DNA of 64,000 bases from Synechococcus sp. UW105. GTDB lineage: Bacteria; Cyanobacteriota; Cyanobacteriia; PCC-6307; Cyanobiaceae. Each line of letters opens with the position of its first letter. Position 1 is the stretch's first letter. Below are positions 54,271 through 62,176 of the stretch, one piece after another. The stretch spans positions 310,001 through 374,000 of the forward strand of contig NZ_UCNN01000030.1 of the NCBI RefSeq assembly GCF_900473935.1. The letters are read 5' to 3'. Under the pieces are notes generated by a model. That model was given only the letters and a program-made list of their open reading frames with translations, did no database searches and was not told the DNA's origin. The position numbers and the translations under genes are program-made.

Positions 54271-54882
54271 TCAGGGCAGCACCGTCACCGGCGTACCGAC
54301 CCGCACAAGCTCAAACACTTCCTGAACGTTCTCTTCATACAGACGAACGCAACCGTGGGAGACGGCTCGACCGACCGTCCAGCGGTGAGGCGTGCCATGG
54401 AAGCCGGCCACGGTGCAGCCATCGATATCAAGGTATTGCTCACCGTCCCAGCCATTTCTGCCCTTGCAGTCGCGATAGAAGCCAATCCAGCGGGAGCCCA
54501 AGGGGTTCTTCTCCCCTGGGGCGATTTTCTTGCCATTCACAGGATGGGTCCAGACCGGTTGACGCACCTTCTCCAGAACCCGATGCTGACCAGCTGGCGT
54601 CTCCCATCCTTCGGTGCCCACAGCCGCTGGATAGCGGCTACGGATTTCACCATCGCGAAGCACCAGCAGCTGACGATGGGTGCGATCGAGCACCAGCTGC
54701 AGGCCAAGGCGCTGACGAAGGTCGGTCGGCACCCGCGCCAAGGACGCCTCCAGGGAAATGGGTTCTGCCATCGGCGGAATCGGATCCGCAGGCCGCTTGG
54801 GGCGAGACGTATTGGTGGCGCCGGCCGGACCAGCCAGGAGTGCAACAGCAGCGACGGCGGCAGTGAGGCGTAGGAGCATCAC
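54271..54882 (-). CDS. L,D-transpeptidase (YkuD domain), exported
   Basis: Forms 3-3 peptidoglycan crosslinks or attaches proteins to the wall. The 203 residues comprise a signal peptide (MMLLRLTAAVAAVALLAGPAGA) and a YkuD domain from about residue 58 (LQLVLDRTHRQLLVLRDGEI), with PAAVGTEGWETPAGQHRVLEK, the FHGTPHRWTVGRAVSHGCVR catalytic region (His and Cys) and the last strand GTPVTVLP. It is located 40 bp downstream of menB on the same strand. Confidence 0.92.
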   Translation of the reverse strand: MMLLRLTAAVAAVALLAGPAGATNTSRPKRPADPIPPMAEPISLEASLARVPTDLRQRLGLQLVLDRTHRQLLVLRDGEIRSRYPAAVGTEGWETPAGQHRVLEKVRQPVWTHPVNGKKIAPGEKNPLGSRWIGFYRDCKGRNGWDGEQYLDIDGCTVAGFHGTPHRWTVGRAVSHGCVRLYEENVQEVFELVRVGTPVTVLP

Positions 54883-54921
54883 AACGAATCCGAAGGAGGG
54901 AACAAGCTGCCCCAGTACTAG

Positions 54922-55797
54922 CTACGGCAGCCAAGGAGAGTCAGAAAAGTCAGGATCACGCTTCTCCAAAAATGCATTGCGGCCCTCCTGCCCCTCCTCG
55001 GTTCGATAGAAGAGGTGGGTGGCTTGTCCGGCCAATTCCTGCAGACCCGCCATGCCATCGGTTTCGGCATTGAACGCCGCCTTGAGGCAACGAATCGCCG
55101 TAGGACTGTGCTGCAGCACCTCCCGCGCCCAGCGCACACCTTCTCGCTCCAGCGCCGACAAGGGCACCACTGCGTTCACCAGGCCCATCGACAGCGCTTC
55201 CTGGGCACCGTAACGACGGCAAAGAAACCAGATTTCTCGAGCTTTGCGCTGGCCCACCACGCGGGCGAGGTAACCAGCACCAAAACCGCCATCAAAACTG
55301 CCGACCCGTGGGCCGGTCTGACCAAACACGGCATTGTCTGCAGCGAGGCTGAGATCACAAAGCAGATGCAACACCTGGCCGCCGCCGATGGCGTAGCCAG
55401 CCACCAACGCGATCACCACCTTGGGCAAGCTGCGGATCAGACGCTGCAGATCAAGCACATTCAGGCGCGGCATGCCCGCCTCATCGACATAACCCCCATC
55501 CCCGCGCACGCTCTGATCGCCGCCAGCGCAGAAGGCATAGCCCCCATCCTCGGCCGGGCCAACACCGGTGAACAGCACCACACCGATGCTGCTGTCATCG
55601 CGAATGCGGGTGAAGGCATCGCACAGTTCCACCACGGTGCGGGGTCGGAAGGCATTGCGGCGGAAGGGTCGATTAATCGCCACGCGGGCAATGCCATCGC
55701 CGCTGCGATCCACAAGAATGTCTTGGTAGTCACCCCAGGGCTGCCACAACGTGCCTGAGTCACCGGGCAAAACCTGGCGGGGCTGAGGGGCGCTCAT
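54922..55797 (-). CDS. menB: 1,4-dihydroxy-2-naphthoyl-CoA synthase
   Basis: Crotonase-family ring-closing enzyme of phylloquinone synthesis (photosystem I quinone in cyanobacteria). From ATG 55797 ([15 protein letters not shown]) it is 291 residues. Motifs: [42 protein letters not shown] (the oxyanion and SGGDQ-like loop), [45 protein letters not shown]. Its start overlaps the menD stop by one base (TGATG). Confidence 0.96.
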   Translation of the reverse strand: MSAPQPRQVLPGDSGTLWQPWGDYQDILVDRSGDGIARVAINRPFRRNAFRPRTVVELCDAFTRIRDDSSIGVVLFTGVGPAEDGGYAFCAGGDQSVRGDGGYVDEAGMPRLNVLDLQRLIRSLPKVVIALVAGYAIGGGQVLHLLCDLSLAADNAVFGQTGPRVGSFDGGFGAGYLARVVGQRKAREIWFLCRRYGAQEALSMGLVNAVVPLSALEREGVRWAREVLQHSPTAIRCLKAAFNAETDGMAGLQELAGQATHLFYRTEEGQEGRNAFLEKRDPDFSDSPWLP

Positions 55798-57635
55798 CAA
55801 GAGGACTCCAATGCTGGAGCCATTGTGATCTCCAGCACCTCCCGGCGGAGCTCGGTCCGCAAAGCAGCGTCGCCCTGCCGATCGGTGCAGACCCTCAGCA
55901 GCGCAGGGCCCGATTGGGACAACCCCCATTCCAAGGCCGAGGCGAGGTCATCCAGGCAGGCAATCTGCCTGGTGGCAATGCCGTGGGCGGCGGCGAGGGC
56001 AAGGGGATCGGTCTTCTGCGGCATGGCAAACAGCTGCTCAAAGGCTTCAGCCGGTGCAGCTGGCACGGGCAACTGCTGAAAGATGCCACCGCCAGCATTG
56101 TCGATCAGCAGGATCAGCAGCGGGCCAGAACCGGAAGCATGACCAGCCTGCAACCAACCATTGCTGTCATGCAGCAAGGCGAGATCACCCGTGATCAAGA
56201 GGCTGCGGCCGAGCACCGCCGCCAAGCCCAAACCGAGCGAAAGGGTGCCATCAATGCCGGATGCACCCCGGAAACTGAAGCAGGGACGAAGACCTCGATC
56301 TGCAACGGCGAAGGCCTGCCAATCCCGCACGGGACTGCTGGCGGCGAGCATCAACGGCAGCCCAGGCGGCAACAGGCGAGACAACGCAAACATCAGGGCT
56401 GGTTCGCTCATGCCGCCGCGGACGGGAAGGCGTTGCTCAAGCCAAGCCGCGATGCGGCGGTCACGTTGCTGCCAAAGGGCAGACCAGGCGTTGTCAGCCT
56501 CGGGCTGTGGCTCCACAGGCGGGAGAGGCAAACAGGCTTCGTTGGCCTGCAACTGGATCTGCGGCCAACGCGCCAAGCCACCACTCCACTGGCAAGCGCA
56601 CTGGAGAGGATCAAGGGATCGCTCCTCGCCCTCAGTAATCAACAGGTGGGGGCCGGTGCAGCGTTGCAACCAGGTCTCCAAGCGCCGGCTGGCTGGCATT
56701 GGGCCAAGCCGCAACAGCTGCAGCTCATTGACTGCAACCCCAGCGGGGAGTGGCAGTTGCTCAGGAAGCAACAGATCCCAGCAGCGCACCTGTCCAGCCA
56801 ACGTGGCGGGCACCGCCGCCAGCGGATCGACAAGCACGGGCCAACCGCTGCGTTGCTGCCAGCGGTGCAGCGCAGCTTCAAACGCAGGCCGCTGATCCGC
56901 GAGTCCGCGCCAAGGGCCGGCCACAACAACACCGGGACGATCCGGGTCCAGCTCAAGCTCAGGAGCGAGGGGCCCTGGCAGCGATGCGACGGCCATGGAT
57001 GCCGAGCCGGCCGGTGGGGACTCCAGGCAATCAATCGACTCCTGCACGGGGGACCAGTTGCTCCAAAACGCAGCCTGCTGCTCGGCGGAGGGATGCAGTG
57101 GCTCTTCAAATGGAAGGTTGAGATGCACGGGCCCAGGCCAGTGGTGCGCTTGGTGCCAGGCCTGCTTGGCAAGCTGCAGCAACTGCGGAGGGGATGCCGC
57201 ATCCAGGCCGACGTCTGGGCCACTCGCACACCAACGGCAGACGGGCTGGAGGAACTGCTCCTGATTCACCGTCTGATTGGCACCGCAGTGCTTGAGGCGG
57301 ATGGGGCGATCGGCGGTTAAGAGCAGCAGTGGCTGAGAGGAACGATCGGCTTCCACAGCGGCTGGCAAGAGGTTGGCCACCGCCGTTCCTGAGGTGGTGA
57401 TCACCGCTGTAGCCCGCCCGCTGGCGGTGGCTGAGCCAACAGCCAGAAAAGCAGCAGACCGCTCGTCCAGGGCTGTCGTGAGCTTGAGGAGACCCGCGCG
57501 GGCGAGACCACCGGCCGCCAGGGCCAATGGACCGGAACGACTGCCAGGACAGAGCACAACCCGTTCCAGCCCCTGGCGATGCAGGCCTTGCAGCAACACG
57601 ACGGCGGCCTGCAGATTGGCAAGAGGACGGGTCAC
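55797..57635 (-). CDS. menD: SEPHCHC synthase (2-succinyl-5-enolpyruvyl-6-hydroxy-3-cyclohexene-1-carboxylate synthase)
   Basis: Thiamine-diphosphate enzyme of phylloquinone synthesis. The open frame extends far upstream into the divergent lepB gene, so I place the start at GTG 57635 ([20 protein letters not shown]), giving 612 residues. Motifs: [33 protein letters not shown] (the catalytic Glu), [41 protein letters not shown], and the ThDP-binding [15 protein letters not shown] plus [12 protein letters not shown]. It is coupled to menB. Confidence 0.95.
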   Translation of the reverse strand: MTRPLANLQAAVVLLQGLHRQGLERVVLCPGSRSGPLALAAGGLARAGLLKLTTALDERSAAFLAVGSATASGRATAVITTSGTAVANLLPAAVEADRSSQPLLLLTADRPIRLKHCGANQTVNQEQFLQPVCRWCASGPDVGLDAASPPQLLQLAKQAWHQAHHWPGPVHLNLPFEEPLHPSAEQQAAFWSNWSPVQESIDCLESPPAGSASMAVASLPGPLAPELELDPDRPGVVVAGPWRGLADQRPAFEAALHRWQQRSGWPVLVDPLAAVPATLAGQVRCWDLLLPEQLPLPAGVAVNELQLLRLGPMPASRRLETWLQRCTGPHLLITEGEERSLDPLQCACQWSGGLARWPQIQLQANEACLPLPPVEPQPEADNAWSALWQQRDRRIAAWLEQRLPVRGGMSEPALMFALSRLLPPGLPLMLAASSPVRDWQAFAVADRGLRPCFSFRGASGIDGTLSLGLGLAAVLGRSLLITGDLALLHDSNGWLQAGHASGSGPLLILLIDNAGGGIFQQLPVPAAPAEAFEQLFAMPQKTDPLALAAAHGIATRQIACLDDLASALEWGLSQSGPALLRVCTDRQGDAALRTELRREVLEITMAPALESS

Positions 57636-57707
57636 GGCAGAAGCAGCGCCTGGGAGCAGGGCAAGAGAACAGCACTGATGCGATCCTCGTTGTACAAGCA
57701 TGAGGCC

Positions 57708-58319
57708 ATGGCAAGCGAAGGCAAGACCAGCCAAAGGCAGGGTTGGCGGGATGTGCTGCTGTGGGTGCTTCTGGCACTGATGTTGCGTTGGCTGGTGATC
57801 GAGCCCCGATGGATCCCCTCCGGTTCGATGCTGCCCACGCTGGAACTGCAGGATCGAATCCTGGTGGAGAAGATCCGGCCCAAACTGGCGCACCAGAGGC
57901 ATCAGGCGCTGTCCATTGGCCGTGTCGTGGTGTTTGCCGTACCCGACCCGTTGATTGATGCGGGGTACGACCCCAACTCAGCCCTGATCAAACGGGTCGT
58001 GGCTGGCCCTGGCGATCAGGTGGAGGTGCGCGATGGCGTGCTGTTCCGCAATGGGATTGGCGTACATGAGGCCTGGCTGAGTGAACCGATCGGCTATGCA
58101 ATGCCCGCCCAGACAGTGCCAGACGGTGACCTTTGGGTGCTAGGGGACAACCGCAATGCAAGCCTCGATTCCCACCTCTGGGGACCGCTGCCGCAGGATC
58201 GGGTGATCGGCACTGCGGTATGGCGTTATTGGCCCCTGAATCGGTTCGGTCCGATACGGTTCCCACCCCAAGCGCAGGCGGGGCCTGCGCCGGAAGCTGC
58301 GTTAGGGTCAGTGTCTTGA
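57708..58319 (+). CDS. lepB: Signal peptidase I
   Basis: Membrane serine protease that removes signal peptides. The 203 residues start with a transmembrane helix (about 14-32, VLLWVLLALMLRWLVIEP), then the catalytic Ser in WIPSGSMLPTLELQDRILVEK, the Lys in ALIKRVVAGPGDQVEV and the box GDNRNASLDSHLWGPLP. Starts at 57678 (MRSSLYKHE) and 57708 (MASEG) are both possible. It is divergent from menD and followed by a DUF760 gene 15 bp downstream. Confidence 0.94.
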   Translation: MASEGKTSQRQGWRDVLLWVLLALMLRWLVIEPRWIPSGSMLPTLELQDRILVEKIRPKLAHQRHQALSIGRVVVFAVPDPLIDAGYDPNSALIKRVVAGPGDQVEVRDGVLFRNGIGVHEAWLSEPIGYAMPAQTVPDGDLWVLGDNRNASLDSHLWGPLPQDRVIGTAVWRYWPLNRFGPIRFPPQAQAGPAPEAALGSVS

Positions 58320-58334
58320 CGGCGAGCGGGCGGA

Positions 58335-58688
58335 ATGTTTAATCCAGAGTTCCTAACCACCGACAGCCAAGACGGCCAACCCGTCAACGGACTGATTCAG
58401 TACCTGCAGGATCAATCACCAGACGTTCTTCAGCGGGTCGCCAAATCAGCAAGTAACGATATTCAGGACATCATTCGCCACAACGTGCAGGGTTTGCTGG
58501 GCATGCTCCCTGGTGAGCATTTCGATGTGAAGGTCACGGCCAACCGCGACAACCTCGCCAATCTGTTGGCGTCAGCGATGATGACAGGGTATTTCTTGCG
58601 CCAGATGGAGCAGCGCAAGGAACTCGAGGAAACCCTGTTTGCTGATGATCAGATGGCAGTCAACCCCGATGACGACTTCAACGCCTGA
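58335..58688 (+). CDS. DUF760 protein
   Basis: A 117-residue cyanobacterial/plastid family protein of unknown function. Typical segments are LIQYLQDQSPDVLQRVAKSAS, IRHNVQGLLGMLPGEHFDVKV and LANLLASAMMTGYFLRQMEQR. The family is usually small and soluble and predicted helical. It is located 15 bp after lepB and convergent with the DUF4336 gene (2-bp gap). Confidence 0.85.
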   Translation: MFNPEFLTTDSQDGQPVNGLIQYLQDQSPDVLQRVAKSASNDIQDIIRHNVQGLLGMLPGEHFDVKVTANRDNLANLLASAMMTGYFLRQMEQRKELEETLFADDQMAVNPDDDFNA

Positions 58689-58689
58689 G

Positions 58690-59877
58690 TCAGGGCTGAG
58701 GGCTTGAACAGGGGTTTTCAGGCACTACGCCAAGCTCAAGTAGGCGTTTGTCGATGCTGCCGAGGAACTGCCAGTTGCCAGCACTGGGAGCCCACTGGCG
58801 TTGTTCCAGTTGCTGTTTCAGCTCCGCCACAACGTCCGGACTGAAATGCAGAGGGGCGGAATAGTGAGCAGGAACCAACCAACGCAAACCAACCTGCTGC
58901 TCCACTCGGGTCAGCCACTCCATAAGGGTCTGACGAGCCCGAGGCAAGACCAGCCTCTCCAGCACCGGGGCCACCTGCAGCCGGGGGAGCTGGTCACCCA
59001 TCAGCGCAGCAGCAGCCTCCTCCCATCCATGTTTCCAAGCAAAGGGATAAATGCCGAAATGACTACGCGGCGAACGACATCCAGGCCGAAGCGCATGGCG
59101 AAGCACCTCTAACGTGCCGGGAACCTCCAGCGGTTCAGGCCGCAGATAGGAGGCAAAGAGCACAAGCCGAGCCCAGCCTCGACGGCGATTGGCAGGGGTG
59201 TCGTCCAGAGCTTGATCGCCCCGCTCACGGGCATGGAACAACAACGGTGCAGGGTCGCTGTTGAACACAAGCGGCGGTTCAACGGCAATCCCGACAAGGG
59301 CATCGGTGACAAGCAAGGCCCCAGACAGCCGATGGAAGCAGCTGATTTCTTGGAAACGACCAACACCGAGATCAAGGGGGCCAAGCGAAATCCATGCACA
59401 AACGTCAGCGTGAGGCACGCCATCGTCGAGCAGGACCCTTGTGCGCCTGGAGGGAATGCCTAGCCAACCAAGGGGAAGCTGCACGGGGAAGCTCCACTGA
59501 CCTGGGCTCAGCCACACTTCGGCATCAGGAAAAGCGCGTGCCAATGGAGCGAGCGGCAGCTTGTGCTCGAGGCCAGAAGCCGTCGGCAACACGATCGTTT
59601 GCACCCGCCCATGCAGCTGCTCGAGTTCAGCAATGGCCGTTCGCAACTCACCCGTAGGTGGCAGGGGATTCACCAGCATCAAACCGCCGGGAACCTTCAC
59701 CACTGTGAGCCGGATCGGTACCGCCACGTAATACACCCCCTGAAGCTGCTCGAGGCTCCAGATCTGTCCGGGGATCAGCTCTTCAAAGTGAGTGGCACGG
59801 CGGCCGTACGGATACAACGGCAGCAGCGGCCACCAAGGCCAGCGCTGATCAGCAGGTTGGATGCCGTTTGATGCCAC
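58690..59877 (-). CDS. DUF4336 protein (metallo-beta-lactamase-like fold without metal motif)
   Basis: A 395-residue protein with segments typical of DUF4336 in cyanobacteria: HFEELIPGQIWSLEQLQGVYYVAVPIR, MLVNPLPPTGELRTAIAELE, VQTIVLPTASGLEHKLPLAPLAR and LLVTDALVGIAVEPP. Several of these mimic beta-lactamase fold positions, but the HxHxDH motif is absent, so hydrolytic activity is not expected. Length and composition are normal. No link to neighbours is evident. Confidence 0.78.
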   Translation of the reverse strand: MASNGIQPADQRWPWWPLLPLYPYGRRATHFEELIPGQIWSLEQLQGVYYVAVPIRLTVVKVPGGLMLVNPLPPTGELRTAIAELEQLHGRVQTIVLPTASGLEHKLPLAPLARAFPDAEVWLSPGQWSFPVQLPLGWLGIPSRRTRVLLDDGVPHADVCAWISLGPLDLGVGRFQEISCFHRLSGALLVTDALVGIAVEPPLVFNSDPAPLLFHARERGDQALDDTPANRRRGWARLVLFASYLRPEPLEVPGTLEVLRHALRPGCRSPRSHFGIYPFAWKHGWEEAAAALMGDQLPRLQVAPVLERLVLPRARQTLMEWLTRVEQQVGLRWLVPAHYSAPLHFSPDVVAELKQQLEQRQWAPSAGNWQFLGSIDKRLLELGVVPENPCSSPQP

Positions 59878-60085
59878 TCAGCTGAGGTTCCCTGCCCACG
59901 ATTCTGCCTAGATGCGGTGCGTGCAGCAGACGATTTGCAACTGCCCAGCAGCCAGTGGCATCGAACAGACCTCTAAACGCCTCGCAGCGCCAACGAGACC
60001 TCGAACAATGACTGAACAGAAGACAGAAAGAAAATCATCAGCACATTGAGTCAGTGTCATGAATGCTTGGTTATCTCTTCATGAA

Positions 60086-61474
60086 TCAGAGGATGTTGGC
60101 GGCCAGTTCAGCGAGTTCGCTTCGCTCTCCCTTGGTGAGAGTCATGTGACCGACCAGGGGCTGACCTTTGAGCTTTTCGACAAGCCAGGTGAGCCCGTTA
60201 CTTTCAGCGTCGACATAGGGGTTGTCGATTTGGTAGGGATCACCGGTGAAGACAACCTTTGTTCCTTCGCCCACCCGAGTGACGATCGTCTTCACTTCCA
60301 GGGGAGTCAGGTTTTGAGCCTCATCCACAACCAGAAACTGATGAGGGATCGATCGCCCGCGAATCGTGTTGATGGCTTCAACCTCCAATAAGCCCATGCC
60401 TTGAAGGTCAGCCCAGGCGTTGCGTGGTTCGCGGTGCCTTGATTTCTTCGTCTGCTCAGCAGCATCACCAGGCGAAGCACCGGTAATGAAGTCGATGTTG
60501 TCAATGATCGGCTTCATCCAGGGGCCAAGCTTCTCCTCAAGCGTGCCGGGCAGATAGCCAATGTCTTTTCCGAGTGAGATCGGCGGCCGCGTCACCAGAA
60601 GGCGTGCGTATTGATGGGTATCGGCCACCTGATGCAAACCAGCAGCCAGGGCCAACAGTGTTTTGCCTGTGCCTGCCTTACCCACCAAGGTCACCAGGGC
60701 GATGGATGGATCGAGCAGCAAATCAAGCGCAAAACTTTGCTCTCGATTTCTGGCCTTGATGCGTCCTAAATGGGCTCGATTCACCCAGTGCAGGGGTTTG
60801 ATTGTTTTGCTGTTGCCTTGATGACGGGCAAGCAGTGTGTGGCTGTCATTTTGCTGATCCACCATCACGACGCCCTCATTAGCGAGGAGATGCTGCCACT
60901 CGGCATCTGTTACAGCCGAGAGCGAGAGATGATCCTCATCATGCAGTGTCTTCATCGTCTCAGCATCTGTGCCGAGTTGACGGAACCCCGTGTAGAGGTC
61001 GTCGATCGAGACGTTGTCGTTGATGTAATCCTCGGCTTGGAGCCCCACCGCATCTGCCTTGATTCTCAAATTGATGTCTTTACTGATCAGGACAACCTCA
61101 GGGGCCTCTTTGAGACCACTGCATCGCATCTGCTCCAGAGCTACCGCGAGAATGTTGTTATCACCACCGCCACCCTGCAACTCTACAGGTAATTCTTTGA
61201 GAGCTTGAGCCTGACAGAAAATCACTTGGAGCTTTCCCTGTTCAGTGCCTTCAAGTAGAACGCCATCGGCAAGGCTTCCTCGCTGTCGATAGGAGTCCAA
61301 GAGTCTCGAAATCCTTCGGGCATTCCTTCCTTTCTCAGAGTGATCCTTTTTGAATCGATCGATTTCTTCGACCACTTGCATTGGGATGACAACTCTCAGA
61401 TCCCCAAAGCGGTGTGGAGCCTCAGGATCGTGGAGAAGCACATTCGTATCGAGAACGACAATTTTTTCTTTCAT
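60086..61474 (-). CDS. PIN-PhoH ATPase (PhoH2/YlaK-like)
   Basis: A fusion of an N-terminal PIN ribonuclease domain (about 1-150: VVLDTNVLLHDPEAPHRF, with acidic residues also in GGDNNILAVALEQM and LISKDINLRIKADAVG) and a C-terminal PhoH P-loop ATPase (about 240-462: VTLVGKAGTGKTLLALAAGL, ARLLVTRPPISLGKDIGYLPGT, FLVVDEAQNLTPLEVKTIVTR, VVFTGDPYQIDNPYVD). PhoH2 proteins are reported to be RNA helicase-nucleases. The gene stands alone, with about 290 bp of non-coding sequence upstream. Confidence 0.92.
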   Translation of the reverse strand: MKEKIVVLDTNVLLHDPEAPHRFGDLRVVIPMQVVEEIDRFKKDHSEKGRNARRISRLLDSYRQRGSLADGVLLEGTEQGKLQVIFCQAQALKELPVELQGGGGDNNILAVALEQMRCSGLKEAPEVVLISKDINLRIKADAVGLQAEDYINDNVSIDDLYTGFRQLGTDAETMKTLHDEDHLSLSAVTDAEWQHLLANEGVVMVDQQNDSHTLLARHQGNSKTIKPLHWVNRAHLGRIKARNREQSFALDLLLDPSIALVTLVGKAGTGKTLLALAAGLHQVADTHQYARLLVTRPPISLGKDIGYLPGTLEEKLGPWMKPIIDNIDFITGASPGDAAEQTKKSRHREPRNAWADLQGMGLLEVEAINTIRGRSIPHQFLVVDEAQNLTPLEVKTIVTRVGEGTKVVFTGDPYQIDNPYVDAESNGLTWLVEKLKGQPLVGHMTLTKGERSELAELAANIL

Positions 61475-61570
61475 TGGATCTCACTCCTGAATGTCTCTTG
61501 GCGTTAATACATGAATTGATCAGCTGATAAGCAAAAACATCTGAATAACTTGGCATAGTCCCATCAAAAG

Positions 61571-61593
61571 AGAAGCGATTTGGCTTCTTTTTT
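61571..61593 (+). terminator. Terminator-like hairpin with no plus-strand gene in front of it
   Basis: AGAAGC, GATTTG, GCTTCT, followed by TTTTT on the plus strand. The nearest plus-strand gene upstream ends at 58688. On the minus strand the same hairpin is followed by CTTTTG, so it could also serve the small minus-strand gene at 61768. Weak stem (six base pairs). Confidence 0.45.
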
Positions 61594-61767
61594 GATTACC
61601 ACCCAGTGCTGATGTCATTCAAGGCCGCCGAATCACCAAAACAATCAGAACTCCGAGGAGCAGACTCAGAAGATTGCCTAGCGAGCTAGTCGAAACGTTG
61701 GTTCAGATATGTCCCGCCGACTTAATCAGGCAATCAGGCATACAAAGCTGCCAAGCAGGATAAATTC

Positions 61768-61950
61768 CTATGCAGCAACAACGGACTCAGTGCCATCATC
61801 AATCTTCAAATGAGTCACAAGGCAGATTGTGATGCAGTTTTCATCATTCAAATCACATTCGGTGATACAGGCAAAGTAGCCTTCAAGCGCGTCCCAACGC
61901 TCAGCAATTGAGCCTTGAATGGATTCTTTTTTCAGTTCATACATGACCAT
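61768..61950 (-). CDS. Small acidic Cys-containing protein
   Basis: A 60-residue frame (MVMYELKKESIQGSIAERWD and onward) with three Cys in YFACITECDLNDENCITICL counted to four including the last. Spacing Cys-x3-Cys-x6-Cys-x3-Cys is symmetric and could form a disulfide or metal site. AGATGG lies upstream of the ATG. No family recognised. Isolated between the PhoH gene and the DUF4347 gene. Confidence 0.55.
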   Translation of the reverse strand: MVMYELKKESIQGSIAERWDALEGYFACITECDLNDENCITICLVTHLKIDDGTESVVAA

Positions 61951-62176
61951 CTCCCAAGTGTGTGATCTATAAGAGAGACGTTACAGGAAGTCAATTTCAT
62001 TGTGTCGGGAAATAAACTACCTAGGAATATTCCCTTACGAATCAATACCTACATACAAGCGCCTTGCAAGCAAAGGGCAGCTCGTCTGCTTGCAGACACT
62101 TGCACCGTTGGCTTGTCCATCCGTGCAAAAACAGTCAATCCAATCGAACCTATGTGCAATAAATCAGTGACAGGGC

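Noticed and set aside
55914-57320. 468-codon plus-strand frame over menD
   Set aside because: Antisense shadow; menD motifs are complete on the other strand.
57636-57902. N-terminal extension of menD
   Set aside because: It would overlap the lepB coding sequence and has no similarity to MenD; GTG 57635 gives the expected N-terminus.
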